A DNA stretch of 64,000 nucleotides, taken from assembly GCF_007665395.1 (NCBI RefSeq), contig NZ_VDND01000001.1:186001-250000 (forward strand), read 5' to 3'. The notes beneath the pieces are model-generated. The model did no database searches. It worked only from the letters and a program-made list of their open reading frames with translations, and was not told the origin of the DNA. Of the stretch, positions 25,824 to 35,927 are shown piece after piece (the stretch's first letter is position 1; every line of letters begins with the position of its first letter). This DNA comes from Pseudomonas oryzihabitans (GTDB lineage Bacteria; Pseudomonadota; Gammaproteobacteria; Pseudomonadales; Pseudomonadaceae). Both the position numbers and the translations under genes were made by a program.

Positions 25824-26741
25824 TCACCGCCGCGCCCCGATCTGCTGAGGCGCCAGGAAGGCACTATGGAAATAACTGCGAAAGGCCTGCATGGCCGGCG
25901 TCAGGGGGCGTTCGCGGTGCCAGGCCAGCCCGACGCTCATGGGGGTGATGGGTTCCACCAGGGTACGGGTCTCCAGCCGCTTGCCCTCCAGCGACCAGGG
26001 TCGATAGACCAGGTCGGAGAGGATGGCCACGCCGCTGCCGTTGGCCACCATGCTGCGCACGGCCTCCACCGAACTGGTGCGCAGCAGCACCTGGGGTTCC
26101 CGACCGGCCTGGCGCCAGTAGCGCATCGCACTCTGCTCGGCCTCGTCGACGGTGAGCAGGACATAGGGCTCGCGCGCCACATCGGCCAGGCTGACGTTGG
26201 GATGATCGCGCAGCGGATGGCCACTGGGCAGCCAGAGACGGCGTTCCGAGTTGAAGAGCGTCTCGGAGACGATGTCTTCGTGGGTCAGGTTGGCGGTGAG
26301 CACCACCGCCATGTCGATGCGCTTGTCCAGCAGCGCCTCTTCGATGGCCTGGCGTTCCTGCTCGTGGACCGCGACCGTCACCTCGGGATAGAGCTGCGCC
26401 AGCCGTTGCAGGTGGTGCGGCAGGAAGTAGCCGATCACCGTGTAGCTGGCGGCGATGCGCAGCTCGCCGCTGGCGCGGTGGTCGGGCAGGGCGCTGCTTA
26501 GCGCATCGTCCACCCCGCGCAGGATGCCGTAGGCATGATTGAGGAAATGCCGGCCGGCGTCGGTCAGGGCCATGCCCTGGGTCGAGCGGACGAACAGGCT
26601 GGCGCCCAGCAGGCCCTCCAGCTCCTGGATGGCACTGGTGACCGCAGATTGGGAGATGTTCAGGTGGATGGCGGCCTGGGAGATCTGCCCCAGTTCGGCG
26701 GTGGCGGTGAAGTAGCGGAGCTGGCGCAGGGTAAGGGCCAT
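25824..26741 (-). CDS. LysR-family regulator, divergent from the pxp-type carboxylase operon
   Basis: 305 residues. Helix-turn-helix MALTLRQLRYFTATAELGQISQAAIHLNISQSAVTSAIQELEG at the N-terminus, followed by a substrate-binding domain (GELRIAASYTVIGYFLPHHL...). Start at 26741 is the family start; frame upstream is not coding. It is divergent from the pxpA gene with 118 bp between and an inverted repeat in the middle, so it likely controls that operon and itself. Its stop abuts the hip operator region. Confidence 0.92.
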   Translation of the reverse strand: MALTLRQLRYFTATAELGQISQAAIHLNISQSAVTSAIQELEGLLGASLFVRSTQGMALTDAGRHFLNHAYGILRGVDDALSSALPDHRASGELRIAASYTVIGYFLPHHLQRLAQLYPEVTVAVHEQERQAIEEALLDKRIDMAVVLTANLTHEDIVSETLFNSERRLWLPSGHPLRDHPNVSLADVAREPYVLLTVDEAEQSAMRYWRQAGREPQVLLRTSSVEAVRSMVANGSGVAILSDLVYRPWSLEGKRLETRTLVEPITPMSVGLAWHRERPLTPAMQAFRSYFHSAFLAPQQIGARR

Positions 26742-26780
26742 GGCGATCGTCCTGGGGTATCGATTTTTCCGAACGCTGAA

Positions 26781-26805
26781 CCTTGGATAATAAATCTTCC
26801 CAAGG
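26781..26805. promoter_or_regulatory. Inverted repeat between LysR gene and pxpA, probable LysR site
   Basis: CCTTGG (26781-26786) and CCAAGG (26800-26805) are perfect arms around a 13-base AT-rich centre. Size and position between divergent genes fit a LysR recognition dyad. Confidence 0.5.
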
Positions 26806-26859
26806 GGGCAGGGCAGTCCTAAGGTCGAGGCCAACGTACCGCTGCCAGGGAATACCGCA

Positions 26860-27624
26860 ATGACCGAGGTGGATTTCAATTCCGACATGGGCGAGGGCTT
26901 CGGCGCCTGGACCCTGGGCGACGGCGTGGATGAGCACCTGCTCGAGCTGGTCAGCTCGGCCAACATCGCCACCGGCTTCCATGCCGGCGACCCCAGCCTC
27001 ATGCAGCGCACCGTGCTGCAGGCCAGGGCGCGCAACGTGGCCATCGGTGCCCATCCGGGCTATCGCGACCTGGTGGGCTTCGGTCGTCGTCCCCTGCAGA
27101 TGCCCGCCGAAGAGCTGGTGGCGGACATCGTCTACCAGCTCGGTGCGCTGCGCGAATTCGCCCGGCTGCACGGCCTGCGCCTGCAACACCTCAAGCCCCA
27201 TGGCGCGCTGTTCATGCACCTGGCGCGGGACGAGGCGGCGGCCCGGCTGCTGGTGGAGACGCTGCAACGGCTCGAACCCGACCTGCTGCTCTATTGCCTG
27301 CCGAATTCGGCCACCTGGCGAATCGGTCGCGAACTGGGTCAGCCCCTGGTGCGCGAGTTCTATGCCGACCGGGACTATGACGCCAGCGGCTCCATCGTGC
27401 TGGTGCGCCGCATGACCGCCCTCGACCCCGAGGCCGTGGCCGAACGGGTACTGCGGGCCTGCCAGCACGGCCGGGTCGCCACGGTGGAGGGCGGTGAGGT
27501 CGAGGTGGCCTTCGAGTCCATCTGCCTGCACAGCGATACCCCTGGCGCCCTGGGCCTGGCCCGGGCGATCCGCCAGCGCCTGGACGCCGCCGGGATCGCC
27601 GTGCGCGCACCCGGCGCCGGCTGA
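26860..27624 (+). CDS. pxpA: LamB/YcsF family protein, PxpA-like subunit
   Basis: 254 residues of the LamB/YcsF family, subunit A of bacterial ATP-dependent 5-oxoprolinase. Family signatures: [14 protein letters not shown] (N-terminal Asn/Asp/Glu cluster), [19 protein letters not shown] and LKPHGALF. It is followed by a biotin carrier, a biotin carboxylase, PxpB and PxpC, which is more than 5-oxoprolinase needs. The product may therefore act on 5-oxoproline or on another lactam or cyclic amide after carboxylation. The 95-bp gap to the next gene is the largest in the operon. Confidence 0.85.
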   Translation: MTEVDFNSDMGEGFGAWTLGDGVDEHLLELVSSANIATGFHAGDPSLMQRTVLQARARNVAIGAHPGYRDLVGFGRRPLQMPAEELVADIVYQLGALREFARLHGLRLQHLKPHGALFMHLARDEAAARLLVETLQRLEPDLLLYCLPNSATWRIGRELGQPLVREFYADRDYDASGSIVLVRRMTALDPEAVAERVLRACQHGRVATVEGGEVEVAFESICLHSDTPGALGLARAIRQRLDAAGIAVRAPGAG

Positions 27625-27719
27625 ACCGTCTTTCAAGGACACCGGTGCCCAGACACCGGGTCCTCCCTTGCTTCGCTCCGCCTGCCTTTCCGACAACATC
27701 GCCTAGAAGAGGAATCGTC

Positions 27720-27971
27720 ATGGCCGAACATTCGGTGCTCTCGCCCCTGCCCGGGACGTTCTATCGCAAACCCACGCCCGACGCGGCGCCCTATGTGGAC
27801 GTCGGGGAAACCGTCACCGCCGGCACGGTGCTCGGCCTGGTCGAAGTGATGAAGCAATTCTCGGAGGTCCAGGCCGAGGTGGACGGGACCCTGATCGCCT
27901 TCGCGGTGGAGGACGGCGATCCGGTCGAGCCTGGCCAGGTGCTGGCGACCCTGAGTGGAGTGGCGTCGTGA
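27720..27971 (+). CDS. Free-standing biotin carboxyl carrier protein (AccB-like)
   Basis: 83 residues, essentially one biotinyl domain: LSPLPGTFYRKPTPDAAPYVDVG at the start and the attachment motif LVEVMKQFSEVQAEVDG, with biotinyl Lys about residue 45 (VMK in place of the commoner AMKM). Much shorter than housekeeping AccB because the N-terminal linker is missing. Its stop overlaps the GTG start of the biotin carboxylase by four bases. It should carry carboxybiotin from that enzyme to the PxpB/PxpC pair. Confidence 0.88.
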   Translation: MAEHSVLSPLPGTFYRKPTPDAAPYVDVGETVTAGTVLGLVEVMKQFSEVQAEVDGTLIAFAVEDGDPVEPGQVLATLSGVAS

Positions 27972-29341
27972 GCGCGACCGGGCGCGGCATCCGCCGCCTG
28001 CTGATCGCCAACCGCGGTGAGATCGCGGTGCGTATCCTGCGCGCCGCCAAGGCCTTGAACATCGAGACGGTGCTGGCCTGCAGCGAGGCCGACCAGGACT
28101 CCCTGGCGGCGCGCCAGGCCGATGCCGTGGTGGTGATCGGCCCGGCGCGGGCGGATCGCAGCTACCTCAATATAGAGGCGCTGCTCACCGCCTTGCGTGA
28201 CAGCGGCGCCGACGCGGTCCATCCCGGCTATGGCTTCCTGGCCGAGAACGCGGCCTTCGCCGACGCGGTGGAGGCGGCCGGTGCGGTCTTCGTCGGCCCC
28301 TCGGGTGACATCATCCGCCGCATGGGCGACAAGGCCGAGGCACGGCGGACCGCGCTGGCCGCCGGTGTACCTGTGGTACCGGGTTCCGCCAGCGAACCCG
28401 CCGATATCGAGGCTGCCATAGCAGCAGCCGAGACGGTGGGTTATCCGCTGCTGATCAAGGCCTCGGCCGGGGGCGGCGGCCGGGGCATCCGCCTGGCGCG
28501 CGATGCCGCCGAGCTGGCGCGGGAATTTCCTATTGCCCAGCGCGAGGCCCAGACCGCCTTCGGCAGCGGCGCCCTCTATCTGGAACGCTTCATCGAACGG
28601 GCTCGCCATATCGAGGTTCAGGTCCTCGGCGATGGCCAGCGCGCCGTGCACCTGTTCGAGCGCGAATGTTCGTTGCAGCGTCGCCGCCAGAAGCTCTTGG
28701 AGGAAGCACCCTCGCCAGTCCTGAGCGCGGCCCAGCGCGAAGCCCTCTGCGCCAGCGCCGTCCGCCTGGCCGAACGCCTCGGTTATCGCGGCGCCGGTAC
28801 CCTGGAGTACCTGTTCGACGAAGCCCGGGGCGAGTTCTTCTTCATCGAGATGAACACCCGCATCCAGGTCGAGCATCCGGTCTCCGAGATGGTCACCGGC
28901 ATCGATCTGGTCCAGGCCATGTTGCGCATCGCTGGCGGCGAGCCCCTGGGGTTGCGCCAGGAAGATATCCATCTGCAGGGCGCAGCCATCGAGCTGCGGC
29001 TCAATGCCGAGGATCCGGCGCGCAACTTCTTTCCCAGCCCCGGTACCGTCGAGCGGTTGCGCTGGCCGAGCGGGCCGGGAATCCGCGTCGACAGCCATCT
29101 CTATGCTGGTTACCGGGTCCCGCCGTACTACGACTCGCTGTTGGCCAAGCTCATCGCCCACGGCGCCGATCGCGGCGAAGCCCTGGCCCGCACCCGTCAG
29201 GCGCTGGCCGAGCTGCACCTGACCGGCATGGCCACTACCGCAGCCCTGCATCGCCGCCTGCTGGACGAGCCCTGGGTGATCGAAGCCCGCTTCGACACCG
29301 GTACCCTGGAACACTGGCTGGCCGAGGAGATTCCCGCATGA
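27968..29341 (+). CDS. Biotin carboxylase (AccC-like) of the pxp operon
   Basis: 457 residues with a GTG start (GTGA overlap with the carrier gene). Biotin carboxylase marks: RLLIANRGEIAVRILRAAKAL, HPGYGFLAENAAFADAV, glycine loop KASAGGGGRGIRLA, ECSLQRRRQKLLEEAPSP and EMNTRIQVEHPVSEMVTGIDLV. It carboxylates biotin on the small carrier protein using ATP and bicarbonate. It is separate from any housekeeping acetyl-CoA carboxylase and lies with PxpA/B/C, so it probably serves the same reaction. Confidence 0.92.
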   Translation: MSATGRGIRRLLIANRGEIAVRILRAAKALNIETVLACSEADQDSLAARQADAVVVIGPARADRSYLNIEALLTALRDSGADAVHPGYGFLAENAAFADAVEAAGAVFVGPSGDIIRRMGDKAEARRTALAAGVPVVPGSASEPADIEAAIAAAETVGYPLLIKASAGGGGRGIRLARDAAELAREFPIAQREAQTAFGSGALYLERFIERARHIEVQVLGDGQRAVHLFERECSLQRRRQKLLEEAPSPVLSAAQREALCASAVRLAERLGYRGAGTLEYLFDEARGEFFFIEMNTRIQVEHPVSEMVTGIDLVQAMLRIAGGEPLGLRQEDIHLQGAAIELRLNAEDPARNFFPSPGTVERLRWPSGPGIRVDSHLYAGYRVPPYYDSLLAKLIAHGADRGEALARTRQALAELHLTGMATTAALHRRLLDEPWVIEARFDTGTLEHWLAEEIPA

Positions 29342-30210
29342 CGAGCGCAATCCGCTACAGCTTCGGTGGTGACGAGCACCTGTTCGTTGAGCTGTCCGAG
29401 AGCATGTCCCTGGAGGCATTTTTCCGTGGCCTGGCCATGACCCGCGCGGTGCAGGCCCTGCAACTGCCCGGCATCCACGACATCTGCCTGGCCAACGCCT
29501 CCTTCCAGATCCGCTTCGATCCCGACGTGCTGCCGCCCGACCAGCTGCTGGCAGCCGTCCAGGGCGTGGAAGACCAGGCGGTGGCCGAGCGCCAGCTGGC
29601 CACCCGGCTGATCGAGATCCCGGTGCTCTACAACGATCCCTGGACCCACGAGACGCTGATGCGCTTTCGCGATCGCCACCAGGATCCGACCGCCACCGAC
29701 CTGGAATACGCGGCCCGTATCAATGGCCTGGCCGATGTCGAGGCGTTCATCGCCGCCCATAGCGGCGCGCCCTGGTTCGTCTCCATGGTGGGTTTCGTCG
29801 CCGGGCTGCCCTTCATGTTCCAGATGGTCGAGCCCGAGCGGCAGCTGCAGGTGCCCAAGTACCTGCGCCCCCGTACCGATACGCCCAAGCAGACCCTGGG
29901 CCACGGCGGCTGCTTCGGCTGCATCTATTCCGTTCGCGGTGCCGGCGGCTACCAGATGTTCGGCGTGACGCCGGCGCCCATCTACGATCCGGCGCAGCGC
30001 CTCGATTACCTGCAGGACCACATGGTGTTCTTCCGACCCGGTGACATCGTCCGTTTCCGCGCCATCGACCGCGCCGAGTACGACCGGATGCTGGCCGAGG
30101 TGGAGGAGGGTAGCTTCACCCTGAATATCCGTCCGGTGGCCTTCTCCCTGGACGCCTTTCTCGACGACCCCCGCGGCTATCCGCGCACCCTGATGGAGGA
30201 GCCGGCATGA
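29338..30210 (+). CDS. pxpB: Allophanate hydrolase subunit 1 / KipI family, PxpB-like
   Basis: 290 residues, longer than common PxpB (about 220-240). Family region: RLIEIPVLYNDPW, FVSMVGFVAGLPFMFQM and the Gly/Cys-rich HGGCFGCIYSVRGAGGYQMFG, ending PGDIVRFRAI. The same module occurs inside the single-chain carboxylase at the left edge of the window, where it is part of the carboxyl-transfer unit. Start by ATGA overlap with the biotin carboxylase; the last four bases overlap pxpC. Confidence 0.87.
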   Translation: MTSAIRYSFGGDEHLFVELSESMSLEAFFRGLAMTRAVQALQLPGIHDICLANASFQIRFDPDVLPPDQLLAAVQGVEDQAVAERQLATRLIEIPVLYNDPWTHETLMRFRDRHQDPTATDLEYAARINGLADVEAFIAAHSGAPWFVSMVGFVAGLPFMFQMVEPERQLQVPKYLRPRTDTPKQTLGHGGCFGCIYSVRGAGGYQMFGVTPAPIYDPAQRLDYLQDHMVFFRPGDIVRFRAIDRAEYDRMLAEVEEGSFTLNIRPVAFSLDAFLDDPRGYPRTLMEEPA

Positions 30211-31181
30211 TCAAGGTACTCAAACCCGGCCTGGCCACCTCGATCCAGGACCTCGGCCGCGAAGGCTACTACCACCTGGGCATCCCGCCGTCCGGGGCCA
30301 TGGACAGCTACGCCTTGCGCGCGGCCAATCTGCTGGTGGGCAACGCACCCGGCGCCGCCGCCCTGGAATGCACCCTGCTCGGCCCGGAGCTGCACTTCGG
30401 CGAGGACGCCCTGGTGGCCCTGAGCGGCGCGCGCATGACCCCGCGCCTGGATGGCGCCGAGATGCCGCTGGACCAGGCCTTCACCGTGCGGGCCGGGCAG
30501 GTGCTCAAGTTCGATTACCTCAAGGCCGGCGCTCGTGGCTACCTGGCCGTCGCCGGCGGTTTCGCCGTGCCCGAGGTGCTGGGCAGTCGTTCGACCTACA
30601 CCCTGGGCAGTCTCGGCGGCTTCCAGGGCCGGCGCCTGGCCGCTGGCGACGACTTGGCCCTGGGAACACCCACCGCTAGTGCCAAGCCTGGCACCCGCTT
30701 GCCCGACGACCTGGTACCGGCCTGTGGTGGCGAGGTGACCCTGCGTGTCGTGCCAGGTCTCTACCATCACCGCCTGACCGCGGACGCGGCCGAGGCGTTT
30801 TTCGCCGATACCTGGACGGTGGGCTCCGAGGCCGATCGCATCGGCTACCGCTTCAAGGGCGGCCGGCCGCTGGACTTCACGCCCCGCGAACAACCCTTCG
30901 GCGCCGGCTCGGATCCGTCCAATATCGTCGACAGCTGCTATCCCATCGGCTCCATCCAGGTGCCCGCGGGCCTCGAACCCATCGTCCTGCATCGCGATGC
31001 GGTCTCTGGCGGCGGCTACGCCATGATCGGCACGGTCATCAGCAGCGACCTGGACCTGATCGGCCAGCTGCAGCCCAACCAGAAGGCGCGTTTCGTCGCC
31101 GTGACCCTGGAAGAAGCCCTGGCGGCGCGGCGTGTCTACCAGGACCGCCTGCGGCGACTGGAGCGGGCAGTGGCGCCCTGA
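30207..31181 (+). CDS. pxpC: Allophanate hydrolase subunit 2 / KipA family, PxpC-like
   Basis: 324 residues. Start MIKVLKPGLATSIQDLGREGYYHLGIPPSGAMD, GNAPGAAALECTLLGP, LSGARMTPRL and SDPSNIVDSCYPIGSIQVP are all typical of the KipA/PxpC family. With PxpB it forms the KipI-KipA pair. It is the last gene of the operon and converges with ureD (26 bp between stops). Confidence 0.9.
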   Translation: MIKVLKPGLATSIQDLGREGYYHLGIPPSGAMDSYALRAANLLVGNAPGAAALECTLLGPELHFGEDALVALSGARMTPRLDGAEMPLDQAFTVRAGQVLKFDYLKAGARGYLAVAGGFAVPEVLGSRSTYTLGSLGGFQGRRLAAGDDLALGTPTASAKPGTRLPDDLVPACGGEVTLRVVPGLYHHRLTADAAEAFFADTWTVGSEADRIGYRFKGGRPLDFTPREQPFGAGSDPSNIVDSCYPIGSIQVPAGLEPIVLHRDAVSGGGYAMIGTVISSDLDLIGQLQPNQKARFVAVTLEEALAARRVYQDRLRRLERAVAP

Positions 31182-31207
31182 GCGGCCATGGTCCGGCCGC
31201 TGCGCTA

Positions 31208-32074
31208 TCACTTGCGTCGCGGCCGGGGCGCCACGCCGGTCAGCTGTTCACGGACGCTCGACCAGGCGCGGTGCAGTCCGCTGCGCAAGGCCACCGCATC
31301 CATTGTCATCAGGCGCACGCTGACCCCGCAATCGTTGGGCAGGGCGCTGACGCCGACATAGCTGTCGGGCAGGGTGCCCAGGGCCTCGCGCAGGCGTTGC
31401 TTGAGCGCCTCCACCGGCAGCTCCTGACCCACCAGCATGAACGTCGCCAGGGCCTGCATCTCCTCGCTGACGCCCGGCAGACCGCTACGCAGGTCGGCAC
31501 CGGTCAGGGCCAGGCGATCGCCCGCCAGCAGGCGCCCGTCCGGGCTGCGTACCTCCAGATCGGCGCGATAGAAGTCGAACACCCCAGCACTGCCAGCGGG
31601 CGCATGCAGGCTGAAGGCATCGCAGAGCATCACCCGGGCCTGGGGATGCAAGACCACCCTGACCTGGCTGTGGAGCCGGGCCTGGGGGAACAGGATCGTC
31701 GCCATCGGCAGGTATTCGAGCCAGGCCCCTGTCCCGGCTTCCAGGCTCACTAGCTGCCGCGCCGGTTGTTCGAGCATGCTGTGGGCAACGGTGGCGGCGC
31801 CGGTGCTCAGGTAGGCCTGGCTGCCCGGTTCGGCCCTTAGCTGCAGATGGAGGTGTTCCCCGGCGAAGAGGCCGCCAGAGCAGGATTGCAGGTACACCGC
31901 GGCCATGCCTGGCGGATCGTCGGGCAGTCTCAGCGTACGCCCCAGATGGAAGGGGTAGCCCACCTGCTGGGCGGATACATAGCTGCCACCCGCCGGGGCC
32001 TCGCTGAAGGTGATCCGCGCCTGGGGAGCGACGGCTTCGGTCAGCGGACGAAAGAGCGTCTGGGGCGCGTTCAT
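31208..32074 (-). CDS. ureD: Urease accessory protein UreD
   Basis: 288 residues. Typical UreD order: [79 protein letters not shown]. UreD binds the apo-urease trimer and with UreF and UreG recruits nickel insertion. Last gene of the long urt-ure block; its start overlaps the ureG stop by four bases. In many bacteria ureD comes first; here it is last. Confidence 0.93.
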   Translation of the reverse strand: MNAPQTLFRPLTEAVAPQARITFSEAPAGGSYVSAQQVGYPFHLGRTLRLPDDPPGMAAVYLQSCSGGLFAGEHLHLQLRAEPGSQAYLSTGAATVAHSMLEQPARQLVSLEAGTGAWLEYLPMATILFPQARLHSQVRVVLHPQARVMLCDAFSLHAPAGSAGVFDFYRADLEVRSPDGRLLAGDRLALTGADLRSGLPGVSEEMQALATFMLVGQELPVEALKQRLREALGTLPDSYVGVSALPNDCGVSVRLMTMDAVALRSGLHRAWSSVREQLTGVAPRPRRK

Positions 32075-32730
32075 GGACGGTCGAACAGCACGGCGCGGCT
32101 GATGGTGTCGACGACCGCATCGACGCCTTCCCCCGTCGCACAGTTGGTGAACAACACCGGCTTGGCGCCACGGGCGTCGGCGGACTCGCGGCGCATCCGG
32201 GCCAGATCCACCCCGACGTAGGGCGCCAGATCGTATTTGTTGACCACCAGCAGGTCGCAGCTCAGCACGCCCGGACCGCGTTTGCGCGGAATGTCGTCAC
32301 CGCCAGCGACGTCGATGACGAAGATCCAGTAGTCCACCAGATCCAGCGAGAAGGTCGACGCCAGGTTGTCGCCCCCGGATTCGATGAGGATCAGGTCCAG
32401 CCGGGGGAAGCGCACCTCGAGCTCGTCCGCCATCTGCAGGTTCAGGGTCGGGTCCTCACGGATCGCCGTGTGCGGGCAGGCGCCGGTTTCCACGGCGCGT
32501 ACCCGTTCAGGGTCGATCAGGCCGCTGCGGCGGACGCGCTCGGCATCCTCGCGGGTCGCGAGATCGTTGGTGATCACCGCGAGTTCGGTGCCACGGGCGA
32601 TGAACCGCGGGATCAGCTGTTCCAGCAGGCGGGTCTTGCCCGAACCCACGGGGCCACCGATGCCCACCCGGGCGGCGCCGGCATGGGTGAGCGCCTCGAT
32701 TGAGGTCTGGACGGCGTTGAGGGTATTCAT
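32071..32730 (-). CDS. ureG: Urease accessory GTPase UreG
   Basis: 219 residues. SIMIBI-class GTPase that drives nickel delivery: P-loop [17 protein letters not shown], metal-binding [16 protein letters not shown] (Cys-Pro-His), [12 protein letters not shown] and the guanine-specificity motif VVNKYDLA. I place the start at 32730 because AGGAG stands seven bases upstream; an in-frame ATG at 32757, overlapping the ureC stop, would add nine residues and is possible. Confidence 0.94.
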   Translation of the reverse strand: MNTLNAVQTSIEALTHAGAARVGIGGPVGSGKTRLLEQLIPRFIARGTELAVITNDLATREDAERVRRSGLIDPERVRAVETGACPHTAIREDPTLNLQMADELEVRFPRLDLILIESGGDNLASTFSLDLVDYWIFVIDVAGGDDIPRKRGPGVLSCDLLVVNKYDLAPYVGVDLARMRRESADARGAKPVLFTNCATGEGVDAVVDTISRAVLFDRP

Positions 32731-32756
32731 CAGGGCACTCCTGGTATCGAGGGACA

Positions 32757-34469
32757 TCAGCGCAGCAGGTAGCGCTGGGCGAGCGGAACCTGGCTGACCG
32801 GCTCGCAGGTCAGCCGCTCGCCATCGGCGTAGACGTCGAAGGTCTGCGGATCGACGCGGATATCGGGGCAGGCGTCGTTGTGCAGCATGTCGCCCTTGCG
32901 CAAGGTGCGGGTGCCGATGGCGGGGAGCAGCGCCTTCTTGAGACCCAGGGCGGCCGCGGTGCCGGCCTCGACGGCCAGGCGGTTGACGAAATTCACCGCC
33001 AGCGCCTGCTTGGCCTCGCCGAACGCGCCCCACTGCGGGCGCATCACCAAGGGCTCGCAGGTATAGAGCGAGGCGGCCGAATCGCCCATGACGCCATGGA
33101 CGATGAAGCCGCCCTTGACCACCAGTTCCGGCTTGATCCCGAAGAACGCCGGGCGCCACAGCACGAGGTCGGCGAGCTTGCCCGGCTCCAGCGAGCCGAT
33201 GTAGCGGTCGATACCGAACACCCGGGCGGCGTTGATGGTGTACTTGGCGATGTAGCGCTTGATGCGCTCGTTGTCGCCCAGCAGGGTGCTCTCTTCCGGC
33301 AACCGGCCGCGCTGGTCCTTCATCTTGGAGGCCAGTTGCCAGGTCCGGCAGATGACTTCGTTGATCCGGCCCATGCCCTGGCTGTCGGAGCCGAGGATCG
33401 AGATCGCCCCGGTGTCATGCAGGATGTCCTCGGCGGCGATGGTCTGGGGGCGCACCCGCGATTCGGCGAAGGCCACGTCTTCCGGTACGTCCGGATTGAG
33501 GTGGTGACAGACCATGATCATGTCCAGGTGCTCGTCGAAGGTGTTCACCGTGTAGGGATTGGTCGGATTGGTGGAGGAGGGGATGCAGTTGGCCTTGCCG
33601 GCCACGCTGATGATGTCCGGCGCATGACCGCCGCCGGCCCCTTCGGTGTGGTACATGTGAATGGTGCGATCACCGATGGCGGCCAGGGTGTCTTCGAGGA
33701 AGCCCGACTCGTTGAGGGTGTCGGTGTGCAGTTGCACCTGGAAGTCGTACTCGTCGGCGACCTTCAGGCAGGTATCGATCACCGCCGGCATCGCGCCCCA
33801 GTCTTCGTGGATCTTCAACCCCAGGCAGCCACCGCGCAGCTGGCCCAGCAGGGATTCGGGCTTGCTGGAATTGCCCCGCCCGAGGAAGCCGAAGTTGATC
33901 GGCCAGGCTTCGGAGGCCTGCAGCATCTTGCCGACGTTCCACTCACCGCCACAGTCGATCCCCACCGTGATCGGCCCCAGCGAGCCGCCGATGAGGGTGG
34001 TGAGCCCCGCCGCCAGGGCGTGCTCGCAGAGTTGCGCCGAATCGAAATGCACGTGCACGTCGATGCCGCCGGGGGTGACGATCAGGCCTTCGGCATCGCG
34101 CACGGTGGTCGCGACCCCACAGACCAGCTGCGGGTGCACGCCATCCATGACCTGGGGATTGCCCGCCTTGCCGATGGCGACGATCTTGCCCTCCTTGATG
34201 CCGATGTCGCCCTTGACGATGCCGAGCACCGGGTCGATCACCAGGGCATTGCAGATCAGCATGTCCAGGGCGCCGTCGTCGCTGTCGTGCCCGGGCATCA
34301 GGCCCATGCCGTCGCGCAGGGTCTTGCCCCCACCGTGCAGGCATTCGTCACCGGGCACCGAGTGGTCGAACTCGACCTCGGCCAGCAGCGAGGTATCGCC
34401 CAGGCGGACGGCGTCGCCGACGGTGGGGCCGTACATCGCGGCGTATTCCTTGCGGGTCATCGTCGCCAT
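32757..34469 (-). CDS. ureC: Urease alpha subunit UreC
   Basis: 570 residues, catalytic subunit that hydrolyses urea to ammonia and carbamate. The nickel ligands are in place: [17 protein letters not shown] (HxH), [12 protein letters not shown] (carbamylated Lys), [30 protein letters not shown] (ligand and substrate His), and the mobile flap [22 protein letters not shown] with its Cys-His. Length is as expected (about 567). It starts three bases after the ureAB stop. Confidence 0.97.
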   Translation of the reverse strand: MATMTRKEYAAMYGPTVGDAVRLGDTSLLAEVEFDHSVPGDECLHGGGKTLRDGMGLMPGHDSDDGALDMLICNALVIDPVLGIVKGDIGIKEGKIVAIGKAGNPQVMDGVHPQLVCGVATTVRDAEGLIVTPGGIDVHVHFDSAQLCEHALAAGLTTLIGGSLGPITVGIDCGGEWNVGKMLQASEAWPINFGFLGRGNSSKPESLLGQLRGGCLGLKIHEDWGAMPAVIDTCLKVADEYDFQVQLHTDTLNESGFLEDTLAAIGDRTIHMYHTEGAGGGHAPDIISVAGKANCIPSSTNPTNPYTVNTFDEHLDMIMVCHHLNPDVPEDVAFAESRVRPQTIAAEDILHDTGAISILGSDSQGMGRINEVICRTWQLASKMKDQRGRLPEESTLLGDNERIKRYIAKYTINAARVFGIDRYIGSLEPGKLADLVLWRPAFFGIKPELVVKGGFIVHGVMGDSAASLYTCEPLVMRPQWGAFGEAKQALAVNFVNRLAVEAGTAAALGLKKALLPAIGTRTLRKGDMLHNDACPDIRVDPQTFDVYADGERLTCEPVSQVPLAQRYLLR

Positions 34470-34472
34470 GGC

Positions 34473-35168
34473 TCAGGCTCCCTTGAATTGTTGTGCGCGG
34501 GCGCGCTGCAAGGCCGTGGCCTTGCACGCCGGATCGTGCAGGTTGCCGTTGGTCAGGCCGCTGAAGCCGTGGATGTCGCCGCTGCCGCCGAATTGCACCA
34601 GCTGCACCTCGCGCAACTCGCCGGGCTCGAAGCGCACGGCGGTCCCCGCGGGGATGTCCAGGTGCATGCCGAAGGCGGTTTCCCGCGGGAAGTCCAGCGC
34701 CTTGTTGACCTCGAAGAAGTGATAGTGGCTGCCGATCTGCACCGGCCGGTCACCGGTGTTGACCGCCCGCAGCGTCGCGGTGGGCCGGCCGGCGTTCAGC
34801 TGGATGTCGCCGGCGGGGGAAAGGATCTCTCCGGGCGTGGGTCCCTCTTCCAGGGCCAGTCGACCGGGGCGGATGGGCTGGTGCACGGTGACCAGCTTGG
34901 TGCCGTCGGGAAAGGTCCCTTCCACCTGCAGCACCGGCAGCAAGTCGCTTACGCCGGGCAGGACGTCATCGGTGGTCAGGAGGGTCGAGCCGAAGCCGAT
35001 CAACTCGGCGACACTGCGGCCTTCGCGGGCACCTTCGAGAATCTCGTCGGCGATCAGGGCGCTGGCTTCCGGATAGTTCAGGCGCAGGCCCTTGGCGCGA
35101 CGTTTGCGCGCGAGCTCGGCGGCGGTGTACAGCGTCAGGCGTTCGAGCTCCGTAGGGGTCAGCAGCAT
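34473..35168 (-). CDS. ureAB: Fused urease gamma-beta subunit (UreA-UreB)
   Basis: 231 residues made of two subunits that are separate in most bacteria. Residues 1 to about 100 are UreA ([35 protein letters not shown]...VHQPI); about 110-225 are UreB ([44 protein letters not shown]...GFSGLTNG). The joint is a short linker with no internal stop or frameshift. The same type of fusion is known from Helicobacter UreA and from some pseudomonads. Confidence 0.95.
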   Translation of the reverse strand: MLLTPTELERLTLYTAAELARKRRAKGLRLNYPEASALIADEILEGAREGRSVAELIGFGSTLLTTDDVLPGVSDLLPVLQVEGTFPDGTKLVTVHQPIRPGRLALEEGPTPGEILSPAGDIQLNAGRPTATLRAVNTGDRPVQIGSHYHFFEVNKALDFPRETAFGMHLDIPAGTAVRFEPGELREVQLVQFGGSGDIHGFSGLTNGNLHDPACKATALQRARAQQFKGA

Positions 35169-35207
35169 GGTCTAGCTCCTATCTGGCCGGTGCGCAGGGC
35201 GGCCGGC

Positions 35208-35927
35208 TCAATTGGCGAACAGTCGCAATTCCTGGGTTTCGTGGCGCATCACGGCGATTTCGGCCAGCGGGGTGAAGCCACTGACGTCTTCGAGCGCGGG
35301 AAGGGGCTGGGCGAGAATGTCCAGCAGCAGGGGTTGGATCGCGGTCAGGACCCGCTGGGCATCCAGATGGCCCATGACGCCCAGGCGGATGGCGGCACTC
35401 ACCAAGCCGGTACAGAGCCCATGGGCGGCGGCCAGCTGGCAGTGCTCCTGCTGCATGCCCAGGCGCTGCCACAGCAAGCCCTGCACCACCGCCAGGTGGC
35501 CCGGCACCTCGCCCGCCAGCACCTGGCGCTGATAGGCGGCGGCATCCGGGGTGCCCATGGCGACGTGCACGCCCAGCAGCGACTGCCCCAGGCGCCGTGA
35601 GCCCTGGCGCAGCTCTTCGGCGAGCGTCAGCGCCTCGACCTGGGCGTCGAGGTCGGCCAGGGCCGCCAGGTCAGTCGCGCTCCAGGCCGCGGCCAGGAAT
35701 GCCCGGTCGAAGCTGGCCCAGCGATGCCGCAGCTGGCCGGTGACGAAGCCACTGACCTGGGCGCTGCGATCCCGGACCGTCCCCCGTTGGCGGCGTGGCA
35801 GGGCCTCGCCGCCCAGGCGCCCGTCGGCGACCAGTGTCTCCAGCCCCCAGGACCAGGCCACCGCGCCGCCGGGGAAGAAGCTGTCAGCCTGTTGCAGCGC
35901 CAGCAGGCTGCTGTGCAGCGAATTCAT
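35208..35927 (-). CDS. ureF: Urease accessory protein UreF
   Basis: 239 residues, all-helical UreF family: [35 protein letters not shown] at the N-terminus and [23 protein letters not shown]. It acts with UreD and UreG as the activation complex. Its start overlaps the ureE stop by four bases, and 39 bp separate it from ureAB. The N-terminal motif [12 protein letters not shown] matches the usual GxFxxSxGLE with Ala-Trp changes. Confidence 0.9.
   Translation of the reverse strand: MNSLHSSLLALQQADSFFPGGAVAWSWGLETLVADGRLGGEALPRRQRGTVRDRSAQVSGFVTGQLRHRWASFDRAFLAAAWSATDLAALADLDAQVEALTLAEELRQGSRRLGQSLLGVHVAMGTPDAAAYQRQVLAGEVPGHLAVVQGLLWQRLGMQQEHCQLAAAHGLCTGLVSAAIRLGVMGHLDAQRVLTAIQPLLLDILAQPLPALEDVSGFTPLAEIAVMRHETQELRLFAN

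Noticed and set aside
32731..32757. Earlier ureG start overlapping the ureC stop
   Set aside because: Possible, but the AGGAG site favours the ATG at 32730; noted as an alternative only.
32880..35600. 906-codon plus-strand open frame opposite ureC, ureAB and ureF
   Set aside because: Antisense to three clearly identified urease genes, biased composition, no ribosome site.
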